DNA of 32,243 nt, taken from an uncultured Burkholderiales bacterium (GTDB lineage: Bacteria > Pseudomonadota > Gammaproteobacteria > Burkholderiales > Burkholderiaceae_E). Of the stretch, positions 8,050-17,387 are shown in pieces. Location of the stretch: contig CAIVAS010000115.1 in NCBI GenBank assembly GCA_903903975.1, positions 1 through 32,243 of the forward strand, in the 5' to 3' direction. The translations under genes and the position numbers were made by a program. The notes below the pieces were generated by a model. It ran no database searches, was not told where the DNA came from, and saw nothing but the letters and a program-made list of their open reading frames with translations. Each line of letters opens with the position of its first letter. The first letter of the stretch is position 1.

Positions 8050-8832
8050 GTGAGCGAAGCAGCCGTCCTGTCGAGCATTGCCGACGGGATCATGACCATC
8101 ACCCTGAATCGGCCGACGGTTCTCAATGCCATGAATGCCGAGCTGCTCGCGCAGCTTGGCGCGGCGTTCGCGGCGGCCAAGCATGACGACACCGTGCGTG
8201 CCGTGCTGCTGACCGGTGCCGGGCGGGGATTTTGTGCCGGCGCCGATCTGACGACCAATTCGATGCGCACCGGCAGCGATGTGCAGGAAATGATGCGCAG
8301 CCGCTATCACCCGATCATTCTGATGATGCGACAGTTTCCCAAGCCGATCGTGGGCGCGATCAATGGCACCGCAGCCGGCGGCGGCATGAGCCTGGCGCTG
8401 GCCTGCGACATCGTGCTGGCGGGTGAATCGGCCACCTTCCTGCAGGCCTTCACGAAAATCGGCCTGGTGCCTGACTGCGGCAGCACCTGGTTCCTGCCGC
8501 GCATGGTGGGCGATGTGCGCGCACGAGCGCTGATCATGATGGCCGACAAGATTGCGGCCCGCGACGCCCTGCATTATGGGCTGGTCTGGAAGGTGATTGC
8601 CGACGACGCGCTGATGAGCGAGGCGCGTGCGTGTGCGGTGCGCCTTGCTGCCATGCCGACGCGCGCCTATGCCCTGGTCAAGCAGGCGCTGGCCGCAAGC
8701 TCATCGAACGGGCTGGCCGAGCAACTGGAGCTTGAAGCTCACCTGCAGGGCCAGGCTGTTCGCACCGAAGACCATCGTGAAGGGGTCAATGCCTTTCTTG
8801 AAAAGCGTCCGCCGGTGTTCAAAGGCGGATAA
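8050..8832 (+). CDS. Enoyl-CoA hydratase/isomerase family protein, PaaG-like (copy 1)
   Basis: A 260-residue crotonase. The oxyanion-hole segments are GRGFCAGADL (about 58-67) and GTAAGGGMSL (106-115). D142 in LVPDCGSTW corresponds to the catalytic Asp of PaaG-type 1,2-epoxyphenylacetyl-CoA isomerases. The two Glu residues of classical enoyl-CoA hydratase are not evident, and the C-terminus (DHREGVNAFLEKRPPVF) also follows the PaaG pattern. An isomerase or ring-related step is therefore more likely than plain hydration, although no other paa gene is present. It starts with GTG at 8050, with AGGGAG 8 bases upstream. It lies 51 bases after the acyl-CoA dehydrogenase. About three quarters of its residues match copy 2. 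Confidence 0.87.
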   Translation: MSEAAVLSSIADGIMTITLNRPTVLNAMNAELLAQLGAAFAAAKHDDTVRAVLLTGAGRGFCAGADLTTNSMRTGSDVQEMMRSRYHPIILMMRQFPKPIVGAINGTAAGGGMSLALACDIVLAGESATFLQAFTKIGLVPDCGSTWFLPRMVGDVRARALIMMADKIAARDALHYGLVWKVIADDALMSEARACAVRLAAMPTRAYALVKQALAASSSNGLAEQLELEAHLQGQAVRTEDHREGVNAFLEKRPPVFKGG

Positions 8833-8867
8833 ACCGATCTGCGTTATTGCGAACCCGGGCCCGGTGA

Positions 8868-8886
8868 TGCAGGTCAATGTCCTGCA
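8868..8886 (+). other. Stem-loop between the two crotonase genes
   Basis: TGCAGG-TCAATGT-CCTGCA forms a 6-bp stem with a 7-base loop in the 107-base gap between copy 1 and copy 2. It follows a 10-bp palindrome (CCGGGCCCGG, 8855-8864). No T-tract follows, so it is more likely an mRNA processing or stability element than a terminator. It may equally be incidental in high-GC sequence. Confidence 0.3.
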
Positions 8887-8939
8887 GTCAGCCGATCAGT
8901 CAATAACCACCTCAAACACTAGAATCAAGGAGACCTGCC

Positions 8940-9725
8940 ATGTCGGAAAAAGCCGTGCTGCACGCCGTCGATAACGGCGTCATGACGATCACCCTGAACC
9001 GCCCCGCGGTTCTGAATTCGCTGAACATGGCGCTGTTGGCCGATCTTCGCGATGCGCTGGCCGCGGCCAAGGCCGATGCCTCGGTGCGCGCGGTGTTACT
9101 GACCGGTGCCGGTCGTGGTTTCTGTGCGGGTGCCGATCTCGGTCAGACCGGCACTGAGCGCGGCAAATCCGACGTCGAACAAAGCCTGCGCGAAAAATAT
9201 CATCCGATCATCCTGGCCATGCGCCAGTTTCCCAAGCCGATTGTGGGGGCCATCAATGGCGTCGCCGCGGGCGCCGGCATGAGCATCGCACTGGCCTGCG
9301 ATATCGTGCTGGCCGGCGAATCGGCCTCATTTTTGCAGGCCTTCACCAGGATCGGGCTGGTGCCCGATTGCGGCAGCACCTGGTTCCTGCCGCGCATGGT
9401 GGGTGATGTGCGGGCGCGGGCACTCATCATGATGGCCGACAAGATCAGCGCCGCTGACGCCCTGCAATATGGTCTGGTCTGGAAGGTTCATGCCGATGCC
9501 GCGTTGATGAGCGAAGCCCGCAAGAGCGCCGAATGGCTTGCGAAGATGCCGACCCGCGCCTACGACCTGATTAAGCAGGCGCTGGCCGCCAGCCAGGGCA
9601 ATGGACTGGGCGATCAGCTTGAAATCGAGGCGATGCTGCAGGGCCAGGCCATGCGCACGAAGGACCATCGCGAAGGCGTGACCGCGTTTCTCGAAAAGCG
9701 TCCGGCAAAGTTCATCGGCGAGTAG
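8940..9725 (+). CDS. Enoyl-CoA hydratase/isomerase family protein, PaaG-like (copy 2)
   Basis: A 261-residue crotonase, a tandem paralogue of copy 1. The two proteins align end to end with about 196 identical positions by my hand count, including an unbroken run of over 30 residues around LVPDCGSTWFLPRMVGD. It has the same oxyanion-hole motif (GRGFCAGADL) and the same PaaG-type Asp. The most divergent part is the loop after the first motif (about residues 68-86: GQTGTERGKSDVEQ versus TTNSMRTGSDVQE), which usually shapes the acyl pocket. The paralogues may therefore differ in substrate. ATG start with AAGGAGA 7 bases upstream. Its stop is only 11 bases from the convergent pobA stop. Confidence 0.87.
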   Translation: MSEKAVLHAVDNGVMTITLNRPAVLNSLNMALLADLRDALAAAKADASVRAVLLTGAGRGFCAGADLGQTGTERGKSDVEQSLREKYHPIILAMRQFPKPIVGAINGVAAGAGMSIALACDIVLAGESASFLQAFTRIGLVPDCGSTWFLPRMVGDVRARALIMMADKISAADALQYGLVWKVHADAALMSEARKSAEWLAKMPTRAYDLIKQALAASQGNGLGDQLEIEAMLQGQAMRTKDHREGVTAFLEKRPAKFIGE

Positions 9726-9736
9726 TCGGATCGGCC

Positions 9737-11506
<1,770 letters not shown>

Positions 11507-11510
<4 letters not shown>

Positions 11511-12232
11511 GACCGTGCCTCCATCGGGATGGCCCGTGCACCGCGCAGCACGATATCGAACACGAAGCCCAGCGCAGTACCGGGCTCGGTGTGATCGAGC
11601 GAAAAATCGGCCACCAGACGACTGCGAATGCCTTCTGGCGTGCACTGATAGATCGGGTCGAGATCGAGCAGCGGATCGCCCGGAAAATACATCTGCGTCA
11701 CCAGTCGACTGGCGAAGTGCGCGCCGAACAGCGAGAAATGTATATGGTTCGGGCGCCAGGCATTGGGGTGATTGCCCCAGGGATAAGCGCCCGGCTTGAT
11801 GGTGACGAAGCGATAGCGACCTTGCGAATCGGTGAGGGTGCGGCCTGCGCCCAGAAAGTTCGGGTCGAGTGGCGCATCGTGCTGATCGGTGCGATGCACA
11901 TAACGTCCGGCTGCATTGGCTTGCCAGATCTCGACCAGCGTGTCGGGCACCGGGCGGCCGGTGTCATCAAGCACCCGCCCGGTCACGATGATGCGCTCGC
12001 CAATCGGCGTGCCGTTTTTCAAGGCGTTGCGGGTGAGATCGTGGTCGATATCGGCCACCGAGTCGTGTCCGTAGACCGGCTGGGTCAACTCGCCAAGCGA
12101 GGCTTTCAGCGGCACAAGGGCATGGCGCGGCGCGCGGGTAATGCTCGATTGATAGGGCGGATGCAGATAAGGCGGCTGGCTCTCCCAATCGCGGGGGCTC
12201 AAATCGAGTGGCAGTATGTCAGGCGGGGTCAT
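11507..12232 (-). CDS. pcaH: Protocatechuate 3,4-dioxygenase, beta subunit (iron-binding)
   Basis: A 241-residue beta chain carrying the non-heme Fe(III) site. The ligands Y111 (AAGRYVHR), Y150 (KPGAYPW), H163 and H165 (RPNHIHFS), and R160, all lie exactly 297 below the numbering of the Pseudomonas putida enzyme (Y408, Y447, H460, H462, R457). The dimer-associated N-terminal arm (PPYQSSITRAPRHALVPL) is present. It forms an alpha-beta protomer with PcaG. Translation ends in a 4-base ATGA overlap with pcaG. The ATG at 12232 has a weak ribosome-binding site, and the SIMPL-domain gene ends only 51 bases upstream. The promoter is therefore either in that gap or upstream of the peptidase gene. No PcaQ- or PobR-type regulator is in the window. 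Confidence 0.96.
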
Positions 12233-12283
12233 CGGTGGGCTCGGTAAGGTCGCGTGTGACCGCGTGTGATCGCAAGGGCGGGG

Positions 12284-13042
12284 TTAGGGCATGAGATCGA
12301 CGGTGCCGCTCACGCTCACTACGACCTCGGACTCACCGCCATCGGTCGGCACCGGGGGTGGCGCTGAAGCCGCCATTGGCATGGCTTCGGCGCTGCGCCC
12401 CATGTAGACCGGCCTTGGCTGAAAATTGCCGCCGGGTCGCAGCGACAGTTCGCGGATCTGATACGACTTGAATCCGAAGGCGGTCGCCGCCTGCGCCGCC
12501 TTGTTCTGGAAGCTCTTTGCGGCCTCCGTTAACAGACGGTCTTCTTCTGCGCGCCTGCGCTCCGAGGACAGTCGGAATGCCACACTGGCAAGCTGCATCT
12601 TTTCGGACAATCGACCGGTGAGCTGAGACAGCTGCTGCAGATTGCGCGACTCGAGCACGAGTTCGCCGCGCACTCGCCAGCCGTTGGGCTTGCCTTCGCG
12701 GGTGACGTTGGGATAAGTCGACAGCGACCCGAGACGCGCGCGCACGCCATCGACCCGTCGGGCCTCGGCAATGGCTGCGTTGAGCTGCGACACCACCGCC
12801 TCGTTGATCGGGGCAAGTTGCAGTCCATCGCGATCGACGGCGAGCACGACCACCATCTCGTCATTGGCAATCGTGGCGCTGGCCATGGCATCGAGCTGCA
12901 GCGTTGGGGTCGACGTTGGGGTCGAAGTGAGGGTGGACGCGGCCGTGGCCGCCTGCATGCTCATCAGGCCCAGCGCCAGACTGGCGGCGCAAGCCACGGC
13001 GGCACGAGCGGCCAGGCCTGCCAGGCGTCGGTTCGGATTCAT
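12284..13042 (-). CDS. Periplasmic SIMPL-domain (DUF541) protein
   Basis: A 252-residue protein beginning with a signal peptide (MNPNRRLAGLAARAAVACAA..., cleavage near QAATAAS). The mature part fits the SIMPL/DUF541 family of E. coli YggE type: N-terminal LDAMASATIANDEMVVVLAV, an antiparallel helix pair (AAIAEARRVDG) and a C-terminal VVVSVSGTVDLMP strand. A short Thr/Ser/Pro repeat (STLTSTPTSTPT) links the signal to the domain. Family members are secreted, form ring-like oligomers and have been tied to oxidative stress, but the biochemical role is unsettled. The ATG at 13042 overlaps the stop of the peptidase gene as ATGA, and GGAG lies about 9 bases upstream. The coupling suggests co-expression with the peptidase. 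Confidence 0.8.
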   Translation of the reverse strand: MNPNRRLAGLAARAAVACAASLALGLMSMQAATAASTLTSTPTSTPTLQLDAMASATIANDEMVVVLAVDRDGLQLAPINEAVVSQLNAAIAEARRVDGVRARLGSLSTYPNVTREGKPNGWRVRGELVLESRNLQQLSQLTGRLSEKMQLASVAFRLSSERRRAEEDRLLTEAAKSFQNKAAQAATAFGFKSYQIRELSLRPGGNFQPRPVYMGRSAEAMPMAASAPPPVPTDGGESEVVVSVSGTVDLMP

Positions 13043-14085
13043 TGCGAAACTCCATTGGAATGAAAGTCGGACCAGGAAGGAATCGGCTCGCTTCCCGGCC
13101 AGGAAATGCTGGTGGCGGCCTTGATGCCCCGCAACACCGCGGCGGCGGTGACCGCGGCAGCGGCTGTCGCCAGGACCACCGGATGCAGGGTATTGCCGGT
13201 GCGGCCGGTAGACAAGGCAAAGAGGGTATCGCCGTCGAAAGCGGTGTGCACCGGGTCGATGGTTCGGGCCAGTCCATCGTGGGCACATTGCGCAAGCTTG
13301 CGGCATTCGGCCTTGGTGAGCATGGCGTCGGTGGCGACGCAGCCGATCGTGGTGGCACCGCCCGGCATCAGTCGCTGCGGCAAGTCGCCGGCAAGCAGAC
13401 TCGCGGTCGTGTTGCGAAGGCGCAAGCCATCGGCGGTGCGGGCCCCTGCAATCGGCAGAGCGGTCTGAGGGTCGATGATGTCGCCAATGGCATTGACCGC
13501 CACGAGTGCCGCCACGGTGACGCCCGATATCCGCAACGAGGCCGATCCGATGCCACCGCGCATCGCCCGTCCAAGGCCCCAGAGTTTGCCCACGATGGCG
13601 CCCGCACCGGCACCCACCGAGCCTTCGGCCGGTGGCCGGGTCGAGGCGGCCTCGCAGGCCAGGCGCCCTGCCCGGGCGTCCGGGCGGATTGACGAATCGC
13701 CGAGCAGCAGATCGAACAGGATCGCTGCCGGCACGATCGGCACGCGCACCGGCCCCACCGCCAGACCCACGCCGTGTTCTTCGAGCCAGGCCACCACGCC
13801 ACTGGCGGCATCGAGTCCGAAGGCGCTGCCACCCGAGAGCACCAGCGCATGGATGCGTTCGACCGCATTGACCGGGTCGAGCAGGTCGGTTTCACGGGTG
13901 CCGGGTGCTGCACCCCGCACGTCGACACTGGCCACCGCGCCTTCGGGCGTCAGAATGACGGTGCAGCCGGTTGGGCGGCGCGGATCGGTGAAATGACCGA
14001 CCGACAGGCCGGCGACGTCGACGATGCTGTCGCGCGGCAAGGCGGTGTCGGCGACTGCGCCAGGGTTCGAAGCGTTGGATGCCAT
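13039..14085 (-). CDS. P1-family (S58/DmpA-like) peptidase
   Basis: A 348-residue member of the self-processing DmpA/L-aminopeptidase D-esterase family. Recognisable blocks are DVAGLSVGHFTDPRRPTGCTV (split across residues about 23-43), LSGGSAFGLDAASGVVAWLEE, GSVGAGAGAIVGKLWG, and ATTIGCVATDAMLTKAE. The T-T-I-G-x-V-A-T-D block matches the autocleavage site that creates the beta subunit, here with Thr and not Ser as the likely nucleophile. GDTLFALSTG lies near the C-terminus. There is no signal peptide, so it should act in the cytosol on N-terminal amino acids, D-amino acid esters or beta-peptides; the substrate is unknown. It is first gene of the leftward run ending in pobA. ATG at 14085; the ribosome-binding site is weak. 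Confidence 0.88.
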   Translation of the reverse strand: MASNASNPGAVADTALPRDSIVDVAGLSVGHFTDPRRPTGCTVILTPEGAVASVDVRGAAPGTRETDLLDPVNAVERIHALVLSGGSAFGLDAASGVVAWLEEHGVGLAVGPVRVPIVPAAILFDLLLGDSSIRPDARAGRLACEAASTRPPAEGSVGAGAGAIVGKLWGLGRAMRGGIGSASLRISGVTVAALVAVNAIGDIIDPQTALPIAGARTADGLRLRNTTASLLAGDLPQRLMPGGATTIGCVATDAMLTKAECRKLAQCAHDGLARTIDPVHTAFDGDTLFALSTGRTGNTLHPVVLATAAAAVTAAAVLRGIKAATSISWPGSEPIPSWSDFHSNGVSQ

Positions 14086-14190
14086 CCCTCGACTGTACGC
14101 AATCCCCGCAGCTCAGGCATCCTGCAAGGCGCAATCCGCAGCTTATTTCACCCATCAAAGTACGGCACGATTCCTGGCAGGCAGACGACT

Positions 14191-15387
14191 TTGCTCGAAT
14201 TTTCGATTTTCGGACTCACCCTGCTTGGCGTGGCCGTACTGCACAGACATGCGCTGGGGGTGGCGGTCAGCGGGCTGGTCGTCGTGACGATGCTCAAGAC
14301 CGCCTGGCTCGGTTTCGGATCGATGACCGGATTCGAGGGCCTGCTGGCCCATCTTGCTCACGAGTGGGTGTCGGTGTTGAACCTGCTGGGGCTGCTGCTT
14401 GGTTTTGCGATCCTGTCGAGACACTTCGAGCAAAGCGGTATTCCAAAGCGTCTGCCGTACTTCCTGCCAGACGACTGGAAAGGCGGCTTCGCGTTGCTGG
14501 TGCTGGTCTTCGTGTTGTCGGCATTTCTGGATAACATCGCTGCGGCCATCATTGGCGGAACGATCGCGGCCTCGGTATTTCGCGGCAAGGTTCATGTGGG
14601 CTATCTGGCCGGCATCGTTGCCGCCTCGAACGCCGGTGGCAGCGGCAGCGTGGTGGGTGACACCACGACCACAATGATGTGGATTGCGGGCGCCTCACCG
14701 CTGTCGGTGTTGCACGCCTATACCGCGGCCGTGACCGCCTTGCTCATTACCGCGTGGTTCGCTTCGCGCCAGCAGCAGGCCTATTCTCCGATTGTGATGG
14801 ATGCCCCCGAACGCAGCCCGATCGACCGTGGCCGGGTGATGGTGGTGGTGCTGATGCTCGGCGCGGTGATGAGCGCGAACATTCTCGCCAACACCCGGTT
14901 CGCCGGGGCAAGCGATCGGTTTCCGGTGATTGCCGCGGCCCTGTGGACGGCGATTCTGGTGTGCACACCCTGGCGAAAACCCGACTGGTCGGTGCTGCGG
15001 GGAGCGGCGCGCGGTGCGCTGTTTTTGCTGTCGTTGGTGCTGATGGCGTCGATGATGCCGGTGCAGAACATGCCGCAGCCGTCCTGGATCGCTGTGCTCG
15101 GGCTGGGTTTCATCTCGGCGGTTTTCGACAATATTCCGCTGACCGCGCTGGCGATCAGGCAGGACGGCTACGACTGGGGAATGCTCGCCTATGCCGTCGG
15201 ATTCGGCGGCTCGATGGTGTGGTTCGGCTCGTCAGCGGGTGTGGCACTGACCGGACAGTTTGAACATGCCCGATCGGTCGGCCCGTGGCTGCGCCATGGC
15301 TGGCATGTGGTGCTGGCCTATCTCGTGGGTTTCGGTGTGATGCTGGTGCTGCATGGCTGGCATCCGTCGATGCTCAGACCAGGCTGA
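14191..15387 (+). CDS. NhaD-like sodium:proton antiporter / ion-transporter superfamily protein
   Basis: A 398-residue polytopic inner-membrane protein with about ten to eleven hydrophobic segments. It shows the internal duplication of the ion transporter (ArsB/NhaD/CitT) superfamily: the first half has AFLDNIAAAIIGGT (D114-N115) and the second half AVFDNIPLTALAI (D313-N314). Each is followed by a glycine/serine-rich re-entrant segment (SNAGGSGSVVGDTTTTMMW and GGSMVWFGSSAG). GDTTTTMMW is especially like NhaD, so Na+/H+ exchange is the best guess; a carboxylate transporter is the alternative. No ATG precedes the first membrane segment in frame, so I use TTG at 14191 with GGCAGG 10 bases upstream. 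The long open frame upstream is antisense to the peptidase gene. Start confidence is moderate. Confidence 0.82.
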   Translation: MLEFSIFGLTLLGVAVLHRHALGVAVSGLVVVTMLKTAWLGFGSMTGFEGLLAHLAHEWVSVLNLLGLLLGFAILSRHFEQSGIPKRLPYFLPDDWKGGFALLVLVFVLSAFLDNIAAAIIGGTIAASVFRGKVHVGYLAGIVAASNAGGSGSVVGDTTTTMMWIAGASPLSVLHAYTAAVTALLITAWFASRQQQAYSPIVMDAPERSPIDRGRVMVVVLMLGAVMSANILANTRFAGASDRFPVIAAALWTAILVCTPWRKPDWSVLRGAARGALFLLSLVLMASMMPVQNMPQPSWIAVLGLGFISAVFDNIPLTALAIRQDGYDWGMLAYAVGFGGSMVWFGSSAGVALTGQFEHARSVGPWLRHGWHVVLAYLVGFGVMLVLHGWHPSMLRPG

Positions 15388-15452
15388 CGCAGTTCGTTCG
15401 ATCATGTCGCGCGGCCCATTCGCGCGGCCACGCCCTGCTCGGTGATGCTCGT

Positions 15453-16085
15453 CTATTTGGTGCCGAAAAGCCGATCCCCGGCATCGCCCAGCCCGGGCAG
15501 GATGTAGCCGTGCTCGTCGAGTTGCCGGTCAATGGCTGCGGTATAAACCGGCACATCGGGATGCGCATCATGAAATCGCGCCAATCCTTCGGGCGCGGCA
15601 AGCAGGCAGACGAAGCGGATGCTGCGCGGGCTGGTTTCCTTGAGCCGGTCGACTGCGGCCACCGCCGAATTGCCTGTGGCCAGCATCGGGTCGATCACGA
15701 TCGCATCGCGTCCCTGCATGTCGTGCGGCACCTTGAAGTAATACTCGACGGCGACCAGGGTCTTGGGGTCGCGATACAGGCCGATATGGGCGATCCGCGC
15801 CCCGGGAATCACCTGCAACATGCCGTCGAGAATGCCCGCGCCGGCCCGCAGGATCGATACCAGCACGGTCTTTTTGCCGTCGATCAGGCGTGAGCGCATG
15901 ACCTCGAGCGGTGTTTCGATCTCGACCTCGTGCATCGGCATGTCGCGGGTCACCTCATAGGCCATCAGCATCGACAGCTCGCTGAGCAGTCGCCGAAAGC
16001 TGTTGGTACTGGTTGACTTGCGGCGCATCAGCGTGAGCTTGTGCTGCACCAGCGGATGGTCGATCAGGTGGACGTCTCGCGGCAT
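15453..16085 (-). CDS. upp: Uracil phosphoribosyltransferase
   Basis: A 210-residue cytosolic enzyme that makes UMP from uracil and PRPP. The PRPP-binding loop is [13 protein letters not shown] (about 133-145), and the uracil-binding C-terminal segment is [30 protein letters not shown] is the conserved flexible-loop region. Length and termini match UPRTases of E. coli type. ATG at 16085 with GAGAGG about 6 bases upstream. It lies downstream of urc1 and urc4 on the same strand, separated from urc4 by 78 bases that hold the GGGGTCAG repeats. In this context it probably supplies the UMP used by the URC uracil-degradation route as well as salvage. Confidence 0.96.
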   Translation of the reverse strand: MPRDVHLIDHPLVQHKLTLMRRKSTSTNSFRRLLSELSMLMAYEVTRDMPMHEVEIETPLEVMRSRLIDGKKTVLVSILRAGAGILDGMLQVIPGARIAHIGLYRDPKTLVAVEYYFKVPHDMQGRDAIVIDPMLATGNSAVAAVDRLKETSPRSIRFVCLLAAPEGLARFHDAHPDVPVYTAAIDRQLDEHGYILPGLGDAGDRLFGTK

Positions 16086-16101
16086 GCTCGCCTCTCAGAG
16101 T

Positions 16102-16166
16102 AAAACGGGGTCAGATGAGAATAAATTGTCGAAAAATCGGGGTCAGAACAGAATTTCCGAGGGTCA
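16102..16166. repeat. Cluster of three GGGGTCAG-type repeats between urc4 and upp
   Basis: Three related units lie in a row. They are AAAACGGGGTCAGATGAGAA at 16102, AAAATCGGGGTCAGAACAGA starting at about 16133, and GAGGGTCAGAACACC starting at 16159. GGGTCAG recurs at 32- and 21-base intervals. The first unit shares CGGGGTCAGATGA with the copy at 6742. The last unit contains the urc4 stop codon (TCA at 16164-16166 read on the minus strand), so the element abuts or has replaced the end of that gene. It is an intergenic repeat family, possibly related to elements that accompany Y1/REP-associated transposases (from memory). Confidence 0.65.
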
Positions 16167-17387
16167 GAACACCGTCCCGTCGCTGATCACCCGAAACGGC
16201 GGCTCGCCGCCGCGCCGCGACTGCGCCAGCTCGCGACCGGCAGCCCAGGTGCCGCCTTCCAGAATCGCGGCCAGCGGCAGAGTATTGGCGACCGGTCCGA
16301 GTTGTGCCCGAACCCGCGGCGCCAGCAAATCGATCAGGGACACCGTCAGCGCCCGCCATTCGACGATCGGCTCGGCACCCGGCGCAAGGGGCGAAGCGAA
16401 GACTGACGCATCGCGCGCACGGATCACTTCAGTGTCGACCAGCAATCCGCCGTTGCGATATTCGGCCAGGCCGGTGAGCGCATCGAGTCTTGCGACCTTC
16501 ACGCCCGCGGCCTCAAAGGGCTCGAGCAGCGAATAAGTGAGCCATTGGGACAGCTTGTGAAAAGGCACCCAGGCAGCGGTCTCGCCGATGCCGCCGGCCT
16601 GGGGATGGGGCCAGGTGTCCCCGAGCGCAATTCCGCCGAGAGATGCGCCCTGCGGCCAGATGGGCCCCATCGATTGCAGCAGCGCGCTCAGGATGTCGTG
16701 GGCTTCGATGCGCATCCCGTGCTCCCTCGATGCCGCCGGCAGCAGCGCATCGAAGAGTGCCCCCGGTCTGGCCGACTCCCCGAACCAGTCAGACTGTCTG
16801 CGCATCGTCTCGCCCAGCCGCTTGAGCAGATCCACCCTCCCCTCGAGTCCGACCAGCGGATTGTCGGCACGGACCTGAAAGGCCGCGGCCAGCGTCGGCG
16901 CATCGAGTGCTGCGAGGCCTTGGCAATCGACTTGCAAAGGCCGGCCTGCGTCAGATGAGAACAGACCCGCCTCAAAGGCCCGCAGGCTGGCAATCCCGAG
17001 CCCCTCGGATCGCCCGGCCACAAAACCGGTGGCGGCGTCGGTGTAACGCCAGGCGCCACCGGCACCGGCATCGAGCAGTACCGCGACCACCGCCAGGTCG
17101 ATTCGGGATCGCGCTGTCTCGATCAGATCGCCGGATGACATCAGGGGCGCAAAGAGGCTGCCTGCCCGATCGAACCCACCCGCCTCGAAATGGCGCCATC
17201 GGCTGTGATAAGGCACGGCCAGGTCGGGATAACGCCGACGGGTGATCGCTGCCACCTGCTCGGCAGCAGGGTCGAGTTGGCCAAGGTCGACGGTGAACCA
17301 GCGCGACTCGCCGGCCAGGGCGCAGCTCAGAATGTTTGCGCAGCGCTCTCGAATCGCCGCGCTCGAGAGCAGTTGCGCCGGCGTCAT
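16164..17387 (-). CDS. URC4/urg3-family protein (DUF1688), uracil catabolism
   Basis: A 407-residue soluble protein of the URC4/urg3 (DUF1688) family. This family is required for uracil degradation in yeasts such as Lachancea kluyveri and is found next to URC1 homologues in bacteria. Recognisable conserved blocks are HSRWRHFEAG (about 61-70), AGGAWRYTDAATG, RSEGLGIASLRAFEAGLFSSD, VGLEGRVDLL, GDTWPHPQAGG, WVPFHKLSQWLTYSLLEP and GGLLVDTEVI. There is no signal peptide. The chemistry of the step is not established to my knowledge. The ATG at 17387 overlaps the urc1 stop by one base (TGATG), so it is coupled to urc1. The frame continues upstream only as a shadow of urc1. The C-terminus (SDGTVF) is encoded right up to a dispersed repeat, so its last few residues may be altered. 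Confidence 0.88.
   Translation of the reverse strand: MTPAQLLSSAAIRERCANILSCALAGESRWFTVDLGQLDPAAEQVAAITRRRYPDLAVPYHSRWRHFEAGGFDRAGSLFAPLMSSGDLIETARSRIDLAVVAVLLDAGAGGAWRYTDAATGFVAGRSEGLGIASLRAFEAGLFSSDAGRPLQVDCQGLAALDAPTLAAAFQVRADNPLVGLEGRVDLLKRLGETMRRQSDWFGESARPGALFDALLPAASREHGMRIEAHDILSALLQSMGPIWPQGASLGGIALGDTWPHPQAGGIGETAAWVPFHKLSQWLTYSLLEPFEAAGVKVARLDALTGLAEYRNGGLLVDTEVIRARDASVFASPLAPGAEPIVEWRALTVSLIDLLAPRVRAQLGPVANTLPLAAILEGGTWAAGRELAQSRRGGEPPFRVISDGTVF

Noticed and set aside
6751-8574. A 607-codon open frame on the minus strand opposite the acyl-CoA dehydrogenase and first crotonase
   Set aside because: It is a high-GC antisense shadow: its product is rich in His/Arg/Asp/Gly without domains, and the plus-strand genes beneath it have full family motifs and ribosome-binding sites.
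13774-14190. N-terminal extension of the NhaD-like transporter frame back to 13774
   Set aside because: This stretch is antisense to the P1 peptidase gene and does not resemble a transporter. The family homology begins at the first membrane segment after the TTG at 14191.
15405-15440. Direct repeat of CGCGCGGCC near the end of the NhaD-like gene
   Set aside because: Nine bases in a GC-rich gap between convergent genes, with no stem of useful length; probably incidental.
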